36,721 nucleotides of DNA from Planktomarina sp. (GTDB taxonomy: Bacteria > Pseudomonadota > Alphaproteobacteria > Rhodobacterales > Rhodobacteraceae): the NCBI GenBank assembly GCA_016780825.1, contig JADHLF010000023.1:1-36721 (forward strand), in the 5' to 3' direction. This document shows positions 16,445-26,300 of the stretch, one piece after another. The notes under the pieces were generated by a model that saw only the letters and a list, made by a program, of their open reading frames with translations, did not search any database and was not told where the DNA came from. The position numbers and the translations under genes were made by a program. The first letter of the stretch is position 1, and each line of letters begins with the position of its first letter.

Positions 16445-17326
16445 ATGACAGCCCTGCACAGCCAAAGGACCATTGGTCTTGCACTTGCCATTTTCGGCGC
16501 GCTGCTGTTGACGCCTGACACCTTGTTCATGCGCCTGTCGCAGCTCGACGGGTTCACTATGTTGCTCTGGCGCGGCGGCCTCAGCGGCCTGGCCTATTTG
16601 ATGATCTGGTATTGGATGCGCGGCCCGCGCGATCTGTCCCATATCTGGACCGGAAATTTTGCGATTATCGTCGCCTGTCAGACCGGTAATGCGGCGCTGT
16701 TTAGCCTCGCCATTGCCGTCGCACCTGTCACGGTTGTTTTGATCGGCGTGGCCACCGCACCCATTTTCGCCGCTATTTTGTCGCGCTTCATATTGGGTGA
16801 AGCCCTCTCAACGCGCACAATTGTCACGGCCGCCATGGTCTTTTTGGGCCTATCTATCTCAGTACTGGGCAGCGACGACGGGCAAGTGAAGCTCGACCTC
16901 ATGACGCTCATCGGAGCGGGATTGGGGCTAGGTGTCGCCTTCAGCCTGGCGATGAATTTCACAATTATCCGCAAAGACACGGATGTGCCCTTTGTTCTGG
17001 CCATTGCCCTTGGTGCCATTGTCGCCGCCGGGCTGGCCGCATTCTTTGTAACCACACTCACCTGGCCGCCCCTGCCGCAGATGGGCGCGATTGCGGTCAC
17101 CGGCATATTCATCCTTCCGCTCTCCTTCGTGACTCTCTCCTATGCGGCCCGCTTTGTGCCCTCCTCCACCGTGAGCCTCATCATGTTGCTCGAAACAGTT
17201 TTGGGCCCATTGTGGATTTGGTGGGGCATTGATGAGGTCCCCAGCGCGACGATGTTGATTGGTGGTGGCATCGTTCTGACCTGTCTGGCTGTGTTCTTGA
17301 TCCTTGAGGGCCGCAGCGCCGCATGA
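16445..17326 (+). CDS. EamA/DMT-family transporter
   Basis: The 293-residue inner-membrane protein has about ten helices in two EamA repeats (first roughly 10-145, second roughly 155-290). The drug/metabolite transporter pattern is visible in FILGEALSTRTIVTAAMVFLGLSISVLG and, in the second half, VSLIMLLETVLGPLWIWWGIDEVPS. I place the start at ATG 16445 (MTALHSQRTIG), which puts the first helix ten residues in; a GTG at 16334 and ATG at 16376 are in frame but encode a Gln/Pro-rich, non-membrane extension. No start has a good ribosome-binding site. It diverges from doeA. The substrate is unknown; such proteins often export amino acids or metabolites. Confidence 0.78.
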   Translation: MTALHSQRTIGLALAIFGALLLTPDTLFMRLSQLDGFTMLLWRGGLSGLAYLMIWYWMRGPRDLSHIWTGNFAIIVACQTGNAALFSLAIAVAPVTVVLIGVATAPIFAAILSRFILGEALSTRTIVTAAMVFLGLSISVLGSDDGQVKLDLMTLIGAGLGLGVAFSLAMNFTIIRKDTDVPFVLAIALGAIVAAGLAAFFVTTLTWPPLPQMGAIAVTGIFILPLSFVTLSYAARFVPSSTVSLIMLLETVLGPLWIWWGIDEVPSATMLIGGGIVLTCLAVFLILEGRSAA

Positions 17327-17426
17327 AACACCGGCATGACAGCCACCCGCGCCCCCAAAACAACGGCCAATTTAATGATCGACAAAGAGAATGGTGAGTT
17401 CTAGCCTCGGCCCGAGGAGAGTTACC

Positions 17427-18974
17427 ATGACCCAATATGAGACGGCCGCACCAGACCTTCCCCTCAGCAGCTTGAGCGTGACAGAGCGCGTCTTTCAAGG
17501 CCTCACTCCGAGACTGGACGATGTGGTCCTCATTGATGGGACGGATGGGCGACAATTTACCGCCGGCGAGGTGATCGACCACGTCAAACGACTGGCGGGT
17601 GGATTGCGCGCGGCCGGCCATGTGCCGCAAAAACCAGTTGCCCTTATGGCGCCGAACTCACCCGAATATTGCTTTATTTTTCACGCCGTCGCTTGGGCCG
17701 GCGGCACGATCACAACTTTAAATCCGACCTATACGGCGCAGGAAATTCGCCATCAGCTGCGCGATTCCGATGCCGGGCTGTTGATCACTGTTCCCGCCAC
17801 GCTCGCGGTCGCCAAAGAGGCGCTGGAGGAGCTGCCAGAGGTGCAGCTTTGCGTCATTGGCAGCGCCGAAGGGTGCCAGAGCCTGTCCGAGCTATACGGC
17901 ACGGCGCAAGAGCAGCAATGCCCGGTAGATTTGGACCGCCACAGCGTGGCCCTGCCCTATTCCTCTGGAACCACCGGCCTGCCCAAAGGGGTGTGCCTGT
18001 CACATCGCAACCTCTCCATCAATATTGACCAAACCGCTCAGGGCGCTGAATTTCGAGCTGGCGAGACCGCCGCCGCCTTCCTGCCTTTCTTTCACATCTA
18101 CGGTATGACCGTGATGATGAATATGCATCTCGCCTGTGGTGGTGTTCTGGTCACCATGCCGCGGTTCGATTTGGAGCTTTTTTTGCGTATTTGCCAAGAC
18201 CACCGCGCCCGGCGCATGTGGATTGTACCGCCAGTCGCGCTTGCCTTGGCCAAACATCCCTTGGTCGACGCCTATGATCTGAGCGCATTGGAGCAAGTTT
18301 TCTCAGGTGCCGCGCCCATGGGCAGCGCCCTGTCTGACGCGGTGGCCAATCGCCTCAACTGCGCCATGCTGCAAGGCTACGGCATGACCGAACTGGCGCC
18401 TGTGTCCCATATTACCCCCCTGAGTACCCCACGTTCTGGGGCCTCGGGGCTTGCGATTGCCAACACCCGCTGCCGAATTGTCAGCCCCGAGACTGGGGAG
18501 GACTTGCCACCGGGGGCGGAAGGCGAGCTTTGGATCAAAGGCCCGCAGGTCATGATTGGCTATCTCAACAATGAACAAGCGACCCAAGACACCCTGACCC
18601 CTGACGGCTGGCTGAAAACCGGCGACGTGGCGATCATAGATGCCGATGGGTATATGTTCATTGTGGATCGTCTCAAAGAGCTGATCAAATACAAAGGGTT
18701 TCAAGTGGCCCCGGCGGAACTGGAGGCCACTTTGGTCGGCCATCCGCAGATTCAAGATGCCGCGGTGATTGGCCTACCGGATGAAGAGGCCGGCGAAGTG
18801 CCCGTGGCCTTTGTCGTTTGCCAAGACCCTGCCCCCAGCCCGGAAGAGATCCAATCCTATGTCGGCGCGCAGCTGTCGCATTACAAACACCTGCACCGCG
18901 TCACCTTCGTCGAGTCAATTCCGAAGTCGCCCTCGGGCAAAATTCTACGGCGTTTGCTGCGCGACAGCCTTTGA
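17427..18974 (+). CDS. AMP-forming acyl-CoA ligase (4-coumarate-CoA-ligase-like)
   Basis: The 515-residue adenylating enzyme activates a carboxylic acid to acyl-AMP and then to the CoA thioester. The AMP-binding P-loop YSSGTTGLPKGV is at 178-189, with GYGMTELAP as the A5 region, GDVAIIDADGYMFIVDR as A7, and KELIKYKGFQVAPAELE as A8. PSGKILRR near the end carries the catalytic Lys505. The order and length fit the 4CL/fatty-acid/aryl-CoA ligase branch. ATG 17427 has GAGGAG 8 nt upstream; an in-frame codon at 17391 is poorer. The substrate cannot be read from sequence. It may share transcription with the DMT transporter 100 bp upstream. Confidence 0.85.
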   Translation: MTQYETAAPDLPLSSLSVTERVFQGLTPRLDDVVLIDGTDGRQFTAGEVIDHVKRLAGGLRAAGHVPQKPVALMAPNSPEYCFIFHAVAWAGGTITTLNPTYTAQEIRHQLRDSDAGLLITVPATLAVAKEALEELPEVQLCVIGSAEGCQSLSELYGTAQEQQCPVDLDRHSVALPYSSGTTGLPKGVCLSHRNLSINIDQTAQGAEFRAGETAAAFLPFFHIYGMTVMMNMHLACGGVLVTMPRFDLELFLRICQDHRARRMWIVPPVALALAKHPLVDAYDLSALEQVFSGAAPMGSALSDAVANRLNCAMLQGYGMTELAPVSHITPLSTPRSGASGLAIANTRCRIVSPETGEDLPPGAEGELWIKGPQVMIGYLNNEQATQDTLTPDGWLKTGDVAIIDADGYMFIVDRLKELIKYKGFQVAPAELEATLVGHPQIQDAAVIGLPDEEAGEVPVAFVVCQDPAPSPEEIQSYVGAQLSHYKHLHRVTFVESIPKSPSGKILRRLLRDSL

Positions 18975-18994
18975 ATCAGGCCCGCCCCGCGGTC

Positions 18995-19897
18995 TCAGGC
19001 CAGATAAGCAAGTGAGAACAGCGACAAAACCGAGGTCCAGATGATCACCGGAGCGATGGTATCTGTGCGCACTTTGTAAAGCATGGCCAATGCGAAGGCC
19101 ATCGCGCCCGAAGGGCCGGCACCGTTGAGCAGCAGAAGATCATTCCAAAGCTCGGGCCGCGCACCCCAGGCCAGCACAGCCATGACGACCACTGGCATGA
19201 GCAGCAATTTGATGCCCGCCACAGCGGCCACTTTTTTTGTCGGCCAGAGTCTATGCCCCGATAGGATCACCCCAAGCGCAAAGAGCGTCAAAGGCGCCGC
19301 GCCCGCACCGGCGAATTTACAGGCCACCAGGAGCGGCTCTGCGGCGATCAACCCCAATCCATTGCTGCCCAGACCCAGGGCAATCGCAATCAAAACCGGG
19401 TTTTTGACCAGGCGCAGCAGGCTTTGCCCCGCCGATTGCCCACGATTGGCCAATAAATCCGTCGTGATAATAAAAAATGCAAAAGTCACAGTGGCGTCCC
19501 AGACGACCGCTGCCACGATCGGGATATTGCCACCGCTGCCATAGATCAGCGTCGAAATCGGCCAGATATATAGCAAGGAATTGACGAAAATGGTGGCCAT
19601 TGCCAGAAGCCAAGCCTCTAGAAAGGCAGATTTGAAAAGGTAAATCGAAAGCAGCAGGGTGGTCAGAAAGACCGCGATTTGCGCCAGAGCATAAAGCGCT
19701 ATGGCGTCAAAATAAAAACTGTCGAGATCCACCCCATTGACCAAGGGGAAGATCAGAGCAGGTTGCAAGATCAAAAAGGCAATACGGTTGAGCGTGCTCG
19801 CCTCAGCCGTTGAGACAAACCGCATCCGCCCCATGGCAAAGCCAAGCACCATGATCGAGAACACTGGCAAAATATTGTGGGTTAGAATGGTTAGCAA
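18995..19897 (-). CDS. AEC-family permease (auxin efflux carrier fold), TTG start
   Basis: This 300-residue transporter has ten hydrophobic segments in two halves. The AEC pattern NILPVFSIMVLGFAMGRMRF opens the protein, and LTLFALGVILSGHRLW and LLLLNGAGPSGAMAFALAMLY lie in the second half. Members export or take up small organic acids such as malate or malonate. I choose TTG at 19897: GGAG lies 6 nt upstream and translation then begins right at the first helix. The only in-frame ATG (19978) would add 27 basic, non-conserved residues. It is convergent with the acyl-CoA ligase (20 bp). The substrate is unknown. Confidence 0.75.
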   Translation of the reverse strand: MLTILTHNILPVFSIMVLGFAMGRMRFVSTAEASTLNRIAFLILQPALIFPLVNGVDLDSFYFDAIALYALAQIAVFLTTLLLSIYLFKSAFLEAWLLAMATIFVNSLLYIWPISTLIYGSGGNIPIVAAVVWDATVTFAFFIITTDLLANRGQSAGQSLLRLVKNPVLIAIALGLGSNGLGLIAAEPLLVACKFAGAGAAPLTLFALGVILSGHRLWPTKKVAAVAGIKLLLMPVVVMAVLAWGARPELWNDLLLLNGAGPSGAMAFALAMLYKVRTDTIAPVIIWTSVLSLFSLAYLA

Positions 19898-20017
19898 TTT
19901 GTGCTCCTGACACCGCAATGGCCCATGCAGGACCGGCCTATAAGAGGATGCGCGGCGCGGCAATAGGCGAAAATGCACTCGCCGCAGGTTGCCACGGCTT
20001 CTTTCGCACTCATGCGC

Positions 20018-20722
20018 TTAGATGTGCACGCCGAACAGATACCCCACGCCCGTGGTCACCGCCATCGCCAGAACACCCCAGCCCATCACCCGAACCATCG
20101 CGGGGTGCATCGGTGCTCCGCCGAGCTTCGCGCCCAGCGCACCAAGGCCGGCCAAAGCGCCCACAGTCACAGTCCAAACCGTTGGGACGATCCAATCGGA
20201 CGGCACGACAACCGCCGCCAAAACCGGAATTGCAGCCGCCACGCTGAAGGTCAGGCCAGAGGCAACGGCGGCCTCAAGCGGGTTGGCGCTGTGGATCTCC
20301 GATAGTCCCAATTCATCGCGGATATGCGCGCCAAGAGCGTCGTGCTCTGACAGCTCCTGCGCCACTTTGCGTGCGGTTTCATCAGTCAGTCCACGCAAAC
20401 GGTAAATCTCGACCAGCTCCTCAAGTTCTGCCGCCGGCATATCCCGCAGGGCCGCCTCCTCGCGCTTGATATCGGCGCGTTCCGTATCCGATTGCGAGGA
20501 GACCGAGACATATTCACCCGCCGCCATGGACATGGCACCGGCCACAAGCCCGGCGACACCGGCCACAAGGATGACCCGCGCATCCGGCTCGGCGGCCGCC
20601 ACCCCCACCACCAAAGAGGACACAGAGACGATCCCGTCATTCGCCCCCAGCACAGCCGCGCGCAGCCAGCTGTTGCGAGTGACGTAATGGGGATCATCTG
20701 GATGGGCGCTTGGGTGGGACAT
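20018..20722 (-). CDS. VIT1/CCC1-family membrane transporter
   Basis: The 234-residue membrane protein is related to yeast CCC1 and plant VIT1 iron/manganese transporters. The family start RNSWLRAAVLGANDGIVSVSSLVVGVAAA is clear. It is followed by AGAMSMAAGEYVSVSSQSDTERADI with the conserved Gly-Glu-Tyr and Ser-rich stretch, a central hydrophilic acidic domain (about 85-140) and three helices at the end. ATG 20722 (MSHPSAHPDDPHYVTRN) fits family length; in-frame starts at 20752 and 20941 add unconserved residues. It probably moves Fe(II) or Mn(II) out of the cytoplasm. It stands alone, with 130 bp to the Lrp gene on the same strand. Confidence 0.85.
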   Translation of the reverse strand: MSHPSAHPDDPHYVTRNSWLRAAVLGANDGIVSVSSLVVGVAAAEPDARVILVAGVAGLVAGAMSMAAGEYVSVSSQSDTERADIKREEAALRDMPAAELEELVEIYRLRGLTDETARKVAQELSEHDALGAHIRDELGLSEIHSANPLEAAVASGLTFSVAAAIPVLAAVVVPSDWIVPTVWTVTVGALAGLGALGAKLGGAPMHPAMVRVMGWGVLAMAVTTGVGYLFGVHI

Positions 20723-20852
20723 GCGGGCAATCTTTCCAAAATTTGACGCCATTAAAACATGCGGGCCGAAACTACTCAACGTCGGACCCAAAGAAAATCG
20801 CGCAGATTGGACGGCGTGCGCGCAGCCAGGCAGGGCATAGTGCCAGGCCGGC

Positions 20853-21281
20853 CTAGCTGATCCGTCGCAGCAAAGGGCAGGTTTCCGAATTTGACACGCC
20901 GGGCAATTCCCGGATTCGTGCCAGAATGCTGTCGAATTCATAAAGACTTGTGGTCTCCAATTCGATCACCAAATCCCAAACCCCGCAGGTGCGGTGCAAA
21001 GAGGTGACCTCCGGCAGACGCTGCAATGCCTTTTGCACCGAACTGGCCGTGTTGCCGCGCACTTCAATCATCATAACGGCGCGCACCAGCTCATGGGTTT
21101 CCAGCCCGCCCAAATCGATCGTGAAGCGTTTGATGACACGGCTGTCTATCAAGCGTGTGAGGCGCGTTTGCACAGTGCCACGCGCCAGCCCCAAAACACC
21201 TGCCAGCGTGGTGACCGTCGCCCGCCCATCAATTTGCAAGCGCGCAATGATTTTTCTGTCAATGTCATCGATATTGATCAT
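20853..21281 (-). CDS. Lrp/AsnC-family regulator, divergent from arginase
   Basis: The 142-residue feast/famine regulator begins MINIDDIDRKIIARLQIDGR, followed by an HTH (TVTTLAGVLGLARGTVQTRLTRLIDSRVIKRF, about 20-52) and a C-terminal RAM domain (about 60-140) that binds amino acids and drives oligomerisation. The start at 21281 matches the family; ATG 21311 would add ten residues. It is transcribed away from arginase across 118 bp containing repeated CAATAT elements. Divergent Lrp-type activators commonly control arginine/ornithine catabolic genes in Alphaproteobacteria, so I infer that it senses arginine, ornithine or proline. Confidence 0.87.
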   Translation of the reverse strand: MINIDDIDRKIIARLQIDGRATVTTLAGVLGLARGTVQTRLTRLIDSRVIKRFTIDLGGLETHELVRAVMMIEVRGNTASSVQKALQRLPEVTSLHRTCGVWDLVIELETTSLYEFDSILARIRELPGVSNSETCPLLRRIS

Positions 21282-21286
21282 TTTGT

Positions 21287-21354
21287 ATATTGGCCTCAAA
21301 TTTTTGAGCATTTCTTATATGAATTGAACAATATTTCAGCTGATTGTGCAATAT
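21287..21354. promoter_or_regulatory. Putative Lrp-type binding array between the regulator and arginase
   Basis: CAATAT occurs at 21329-21334 and again at 21349-21354, exactly 20 bp apart (two helical turns), and in inverted form as ATATTG at 21287-21292. A further dyad, CTCAAA-TT-TTTGAG, lies at 21295-21308. Phased AT-rich half-sites in the intergenic region are what an oligomeric Lrp/AsnC protein would wrap. Confidence 0.4.
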
Positions 21355-21399
21355 GGGCATGGCAATTTTGACCCATCCTCGTTGACATCGGAGCGCAGC

Positions 21400-22329
21400 A
21401 TGACACCTCATTGCACAATTTTAGGCCTGCCCCTTCAGGCGGGCACAGGGCGCGGCGGCTGCCTCATGGGGCCAGACGCCTTTCGCACGGCCGGGCTGGG
21501 AGAGGTTATCACCAGCCAGGGTTTTGGCTTGACAGATCTCGGAAATCTACCCTTTCCAGCCTCTGTACCAGAGGTGACCGGCCCCGCGCATTTGAAGAAA
21601 CTGCCCGAAATCGTGGCCTGGACGCGGGATATTCAAACGCAGGCAGCCAAGCTGGCCGCACAGGACACTTTTCCAATTTTCATCGGTGGTGACCACTCAA
21701 TGGCGGCCGGCACATTGTCCGGCGTGGCACAGGCGGCGGCTGAACGGGGACGGCCGCAATTTGTGCTCTGGCTGGATGCCCACCCCGATATGAACACGCT
21801 CACCAGCTCCCTGAGCGGACATTTGCACGGCACGCCGATGGCCTATGCACTGGGCCTAGAAAGTTTTGAGGGGATATTCCCCCCCCTGCCCGCGCCCTTG
21901 GATCTGGCCAATATATGTATGATGGGGCTGCGGTCTGTCGATGAGGCAGAACATCGCTTCATTGCGGAGATGGGCATTGATGTCTATGACATGCGCCGCA
22001 TCGATGAATTGGGCGTTGTCAAACCTATGGAGGCTTTTTTGCGCCGCGTGGCGCAGTCCAATGGCCTGTTGCATGTGAGCTTCGATGTGGATTTCCTCGA
22101 TCCTGAAATCGCCCCCGCCGTCGGCACAACCGTGCCGGGCGGCGCCACGTTCCGCGAGGCGCATTTAATCATGGAAATGATCCATGACAGTGGCCTCGCC
22201 AGCTCCCTTGATTTAACCGAATTGAATCCCTTCCTCGACATCCGAGGGAAAACTGCAACGCTGATGTGCGATCTGACCGCGTCTCTTTTAGGCCGCAAAG
22301 TTCTAGATCGCCGCACAAGAGGTTTATAA
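21400..22329 (+). CDS. rocF: Arginase
   Basis: The 309-residue ureohydrolase splits arginine to ornithine and urea in the cytoplasm. All dinuclear manganese ligand motifs are present: GGDHS (His99), DAHPDMNT (Asp126, His128, Asp130) and SFDVDFLDP (Asp229, Asp231), plus LDLTELNP with Glu274. The GTGRGGCLMGPDAFR N-terminal block favours arginase over agmatinase. ATG 21400 has GGAG 6 nt upstream. It is followed after 1 bp by ornithine cyclodeaminase, so the product feeds straight into the next enzyme, and it is divergent from the Lrp regulator. Confidence 0.9.
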   Translation: MTPHCTILGLPLQAGTGRGGCLMGPDAFRTAGLGEVITSQGFGLTDLGNLPFPASVPEVTGPAHLKKLPEIVAWTRDIQTQAAKLAAQDTFPIFIGGDHSMAAGTLSGVAQAAAERGRPQFVLWLDAHPDMNTLTSSLSGHLHGTPMAYALGLESFEGIFPPLPAPLDLANICMMGLRSVDEAEHRFIAEMGIDVYDMRRIDELGVVKPMEAFLRRVAQSNGLLHVSFDVDFLDPEIAPAVGTTVPGGATFREAHLIMEMIHDSGLASSLDLTELNPFLDIRGKTATLMCDLTASLLGRKVLDRRTRGL

Positions 22330-22330
22330 T

Positions 22331-23389
22331 ATGGCCGCTCCCAATCCTTCAGCTCTGGCGATGGTGCCATTTGTTTCGGTGCAAGACATGATGCGGATCG
22401 TAAATGCAATCGGCCCGCGACAAATGTTGCGGGAACTTTGTGCCTATATCGAAGCAGATTTTCGACGGTGGGAAACCTTTGACAAAACACCGCGCATTCC
22501 GGCCCATTCGGAGGAAGGTGTGATCGAGCTGATGCCCACCTCCGACGGGGCATATTACGGGTTCAAATATGTCAACGGCCACCCCGCCAATATGGCGCGC
22601 GGATTTCAGACAGTCACGGCCTTCGGCGTTCTGGCCAAAGTCTCCAACGGCTATCCGGTTCTATTCACCGAAATGACCATCCTAACAGCCCTGCGCACCG
22701 CCGCCACCAGCGCCATGGCGGCAAAATATTTGGCGCCAAAATCCGCTCGAACAATGGCCATGATCGGCAATGGGGCGCAATGCGAATTTCAGGCTTTGGC
22801 CTTTCAAGAGATCCTTGGAATTGACACTGTCCATCTGTTCGACATCGACCGCAAGGCCCGCGAGAAAGCCGCGCGAAACTTGGCAGACACAGGCTTGAAA
22901 CTGCGCCTCTGCGCCAGCGCCGAAGAGGCCGTCTCCGGGGCCGATATCATCACCACCTGCACCGCAGATAAGCAAAATGCCACTGTATTAACTGACAATA
23001 TGGTGGGTGCGGGCGTGCATATCAATGCCATTGGCGGCGACTGCCCGGGCAAGACTGAACTGCACCGTGATATTTTGCACCGCTCAGATATTTTTGTCGA
23101 ATACCCGCCGCAAACCCGCATCGAAGGCGAAATCCAGGCCTTGGCAGCCGATCACCCTGTCACAGAGCTATGGCAGGTCGTGGCCGGGCAAAAACCAGGC
23201 CGCAGTACCGAACGACAAATCACGTTATTTGACAGCGTCGGTTTTGCGATAGAGGATTTTTCGGCGCTGCGGTATCTGCGGGATCAATTGGAACCCACCG
23301 GGCATTTTGTCCAGCTTGACCTTCTCGCCGATCCCGATGATCCGCGCGATTTATTCGGCATGATCAACCGTGCCAAAGAGGACCTATGA
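22331..23389 (+). CDS. ocd: Ornithine cyclodeaminase
   Basis: The 352-residue enzyme converts ornithine to proline and ammonia with bound NAD. The substrate-site segment YYGFKYVNGHPANMARGFQTVTAFGVLA is at 75-102. The Rossmann loop is MIGNGAQCEF at 144-153, followed by DIDRKAR. INAIGGDCPGKTEL provides the catalytic Asp237. Length and motifs fit true ornithine cyclodeaminase rather than the mu-crystallin or EutC-like group. It sits between arginase (1 bp) and putA (4-bp overlap), so the proline formed is oxidised by the next protein. Confidence 0.92.
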   Translation: MAAPNPSALAMVPFVSVQDMMRIVNAIGPRQMLRELCAYIEADFRRWETFDKTPRIPAHSEEGVIELMPTSDGAYYGFKYVNGHPANMARGFQTVTAFGVLAKVSNGYPVLFTEMTILTALRTAATSAMAAKYLAPKSARTMAMIGNGAQCEFQALAFQEILGIDTVHLFDIDRKAREKAARNLADTGLKLRLCASAEEAVSGADIITTCTADKQNATVLTDNMVGAGVHINAIGGDCPGKTELHRDILHRSDIFVEYPPQTRIEGEIQALAADHPVTELWQVVAGQKPGRSTERQITLFDSVGFAIEDFSALRYLRDQLEPTGHFVQLDLLADPDDPRDLFGMINRAKEDL

Positions 23390-26300
23390 TGGACCATTTC
23401 CGCAGACAGATGCGCGCAAAAGCCTATGCCTCTGACGCAGAGGTTTTGCACCAATTAGCCGCATTGGCCCCAAGCCCCGAGGCGCGCGCCGAAATTTTCC
23501 GGCAGGCCAGCGCCATGGTTGCGAGACTGCGCGCAGAGGCTAAGCCCTCTGTGATGGAGTTATTCCTTGCGGAATATGGCCTGTCCTCTGAGGAGGGCGT
23601 TGCCTTGATGTGCCTGGCCGAAGCGCTGCTGCGCGTGCCGGATGCGGCCACAATGGATGCATTGATTGAAGACAAGATTGCCCCGTCCGAATGGGGCAAA
23701 CATCTGGGTGAAAGCCATTCCATTTTGGTCAATGCCTCTACCTGGGCGCTTTTGGTCACGGGACAGGTGCTCGATGCGCCCGAGACCGGCATGGCCGGAC
23801 TTCTGCGCGGGGCAATCAAACGCCTCGGCGAGCCGATCATCCGCCAAGCTGTGGCGCGGGTCATGCGCGAAATGGGGCAACAATTTGTCCTTGGTCAAAC
23901 CATCCAAAAGGCCCTAAGCCGCGCGGCAGGTTTTGAGGCAAAAGGCTATCTGTACAGCTACGATATGTTGGGGGAAGCGGCGATCACCGATGAGGACGCA
24001 CGCGGCTACCATATGGCCTATGCTGACGCGATTGCGCAAATCGCCAAATCTGCCTCTGGCAAGGATATCTCGAGCAATCCTGGCATCTCCATCAAACTCT
24101 CTGCACTGCATCCCAATTATGATCTGCAACATCGTGCGGAAGTGATGGACGTATTGGTGCCCCGCGCGCGATCCTTGGCGCTTTTGGCAAAATCTGCCGG
24201 AATCGGGCTGCACATCGACGCCGAAGAGGCCGCACGTTTGGATCTCTCGTTAGATGTGATAGAGGCTGTTCTGTCAGAGCCCAGTCTGGCACGCTGGGAC
24301 GGGTTTGGGGTTGTGGTGCAAGCCTATGGCAAACGCGCCGCTTATGTCATTGATTGGCTCTATGCTTTGGCCCTAAAATTGGATCGCCGCATCATGGTGC
24401 GTTTGGTCAAGGGCGCCTATTGGGACACGGAAATCAAATTGGCGCAGGTTGACGGCCTCCCGGGTTTTCCGGTGCTGGCCACGAAACCGCATACCGACAT
24501 GCACTACATCTGCTGCGCGCAGAAACTGCTGGCCATGGCTGATCGCATTTACCCTCAATTTGCCACCCATAACGCCCATACCATCGCCGCCGTATTGCAC
24601 AGCGCGCGCGCTCAGAAGGTGACACATTTTGAATTCCAGCGCCTGCATGGCATGGGCGAAGCTCTGCATGAGCAAGTGTTGCAAGAGCATGGGGTTGCCT
24701 GCCGAATTTATGCGCCCGTTGGGCACCATTCCGATCTTCTGGCCTATCTGGTGCGCCGGCTTTTAGAAAACGGCGCCAATTCTTCCTTTGTAAATCAAAT
24801 ATTTGACGCGGAGGTTCCGGCCCATGTGGTGGCCGCGGATCCCTTTGAAAAAGCGCAGGAAGCCGGCCCAAAAATTTCCCTACCCGCAGATATTTTCGCA
24901 CCAGACCGCCGCAACTCCAAAGGATTTGATCTTTCAGATCCAGAAGTTTTGGCGCATCTGCAAGCCCAGCGGGTGCGGCGTCAAACCTGGAGCTATGGCG
25001 ATCTTGGCCAACCTCATCCCGTGCAAAGCCCAGCCACGGGAGACCAAATTGGACAGATTGGGTTTTTATCCGCAGACCAGGCGCAGCAGCTGGCCATGGC
25101 CGCCACCCCTTGGCAGGTCCCCCCAGCCCAGCGGGCCGCAGCCTTGCGCAAAGCGGCAGATCTTTATGAAAACCACGCGGAGGAATTTTTTGCTCTGCTC
25201 ACCCATGAGGCAGGTAAAACGCTGACTGACTGCATTGGCGAATTGCGCGAGGCGGTGGATTTTCTGCGCTATTACGCCCATCAGGCAGAGGCGCTGGCCA
25301 GCACCTCGGATGGAATTTTCACCTGCATTAGCCCTTGGAATTTTCCTTTGGCCATTTTCACCGGACAAATCGCCGCCGCTTTGGCCATGGGCAATGGGGT
25401 CTTGGCCAAGCCGGCCGAAGCCACGAGTTTGATTGCTGTGCAAGCAACCGCAGTTTTGCATCAAGCCGGCGTGCCAAAAACCTGCCTACAGCTGGTTCCC
25501 GGGGAGGGCGCTGTCGTGGGTCCTGTTCTATGCGCTGCGCCCAATGTTTCCGGAGTTTGCTTCACAGGCTCAACCGCGACAGCGCAGGCGATCAACCGGG
25601 TCATGGCAGAAAACCTACCGCCACAGGCACCCTTGATTGCCGAAACCGGCGGGTTGAACGCCATGATTGTCGACAGTACGGCCCTGCTCGAGCAGGCCGT
25701 TCAGGATGTGGTTGTCAGCGCCTTTCAATCGGCCGGTCAACGCTGCTCGGCACTGCGGATGCTTTATGTGCAAAGCGATATCGCAGATGCATTTGAGCGG
25801 ATGTTGTGCGGCGCGATGCAAGCCCTCGTGGTTGGCCCCCCCGAGGCGGCCGATTGCGATGTCGGGCCGGTGATTGATGCGGCGGCTCAAGCGCGTATTG
25901 CGGCTCATATCGCAGGTCACAAGATCCTATTTCAAACCTCAGCGCCACAGAAAGGATATTTCGTTGCCCCAACGATCCTATCGGTGAGCGGAATGTCTGA
26001 TCTGCACGAAGAAATCTTCGGGCCCGTGCTGCATTTGGCGCGCTATGATGCGGGCGATTTGGACCGGGTGATTGATGTGATCAACGCCAGCGGCTATGGT
26101 CTAACCTTCGGGTTTCACAGCCGCATTGATGATCGCGTGCAAAAGGTTGTCAGCCGCGTCAACGTGGGCAATCTTTACATAAACCGCAATCAAATTGGTG
26201 CCGTCGTTGGCTCGCAGCCCTTCGGCGGCCATGGGTTGAGCGGGACGGGGCCAAAGGCGGGCGGGCCGCGCTATTTACCGCGCTTCGCAGCGCAAAGGCT

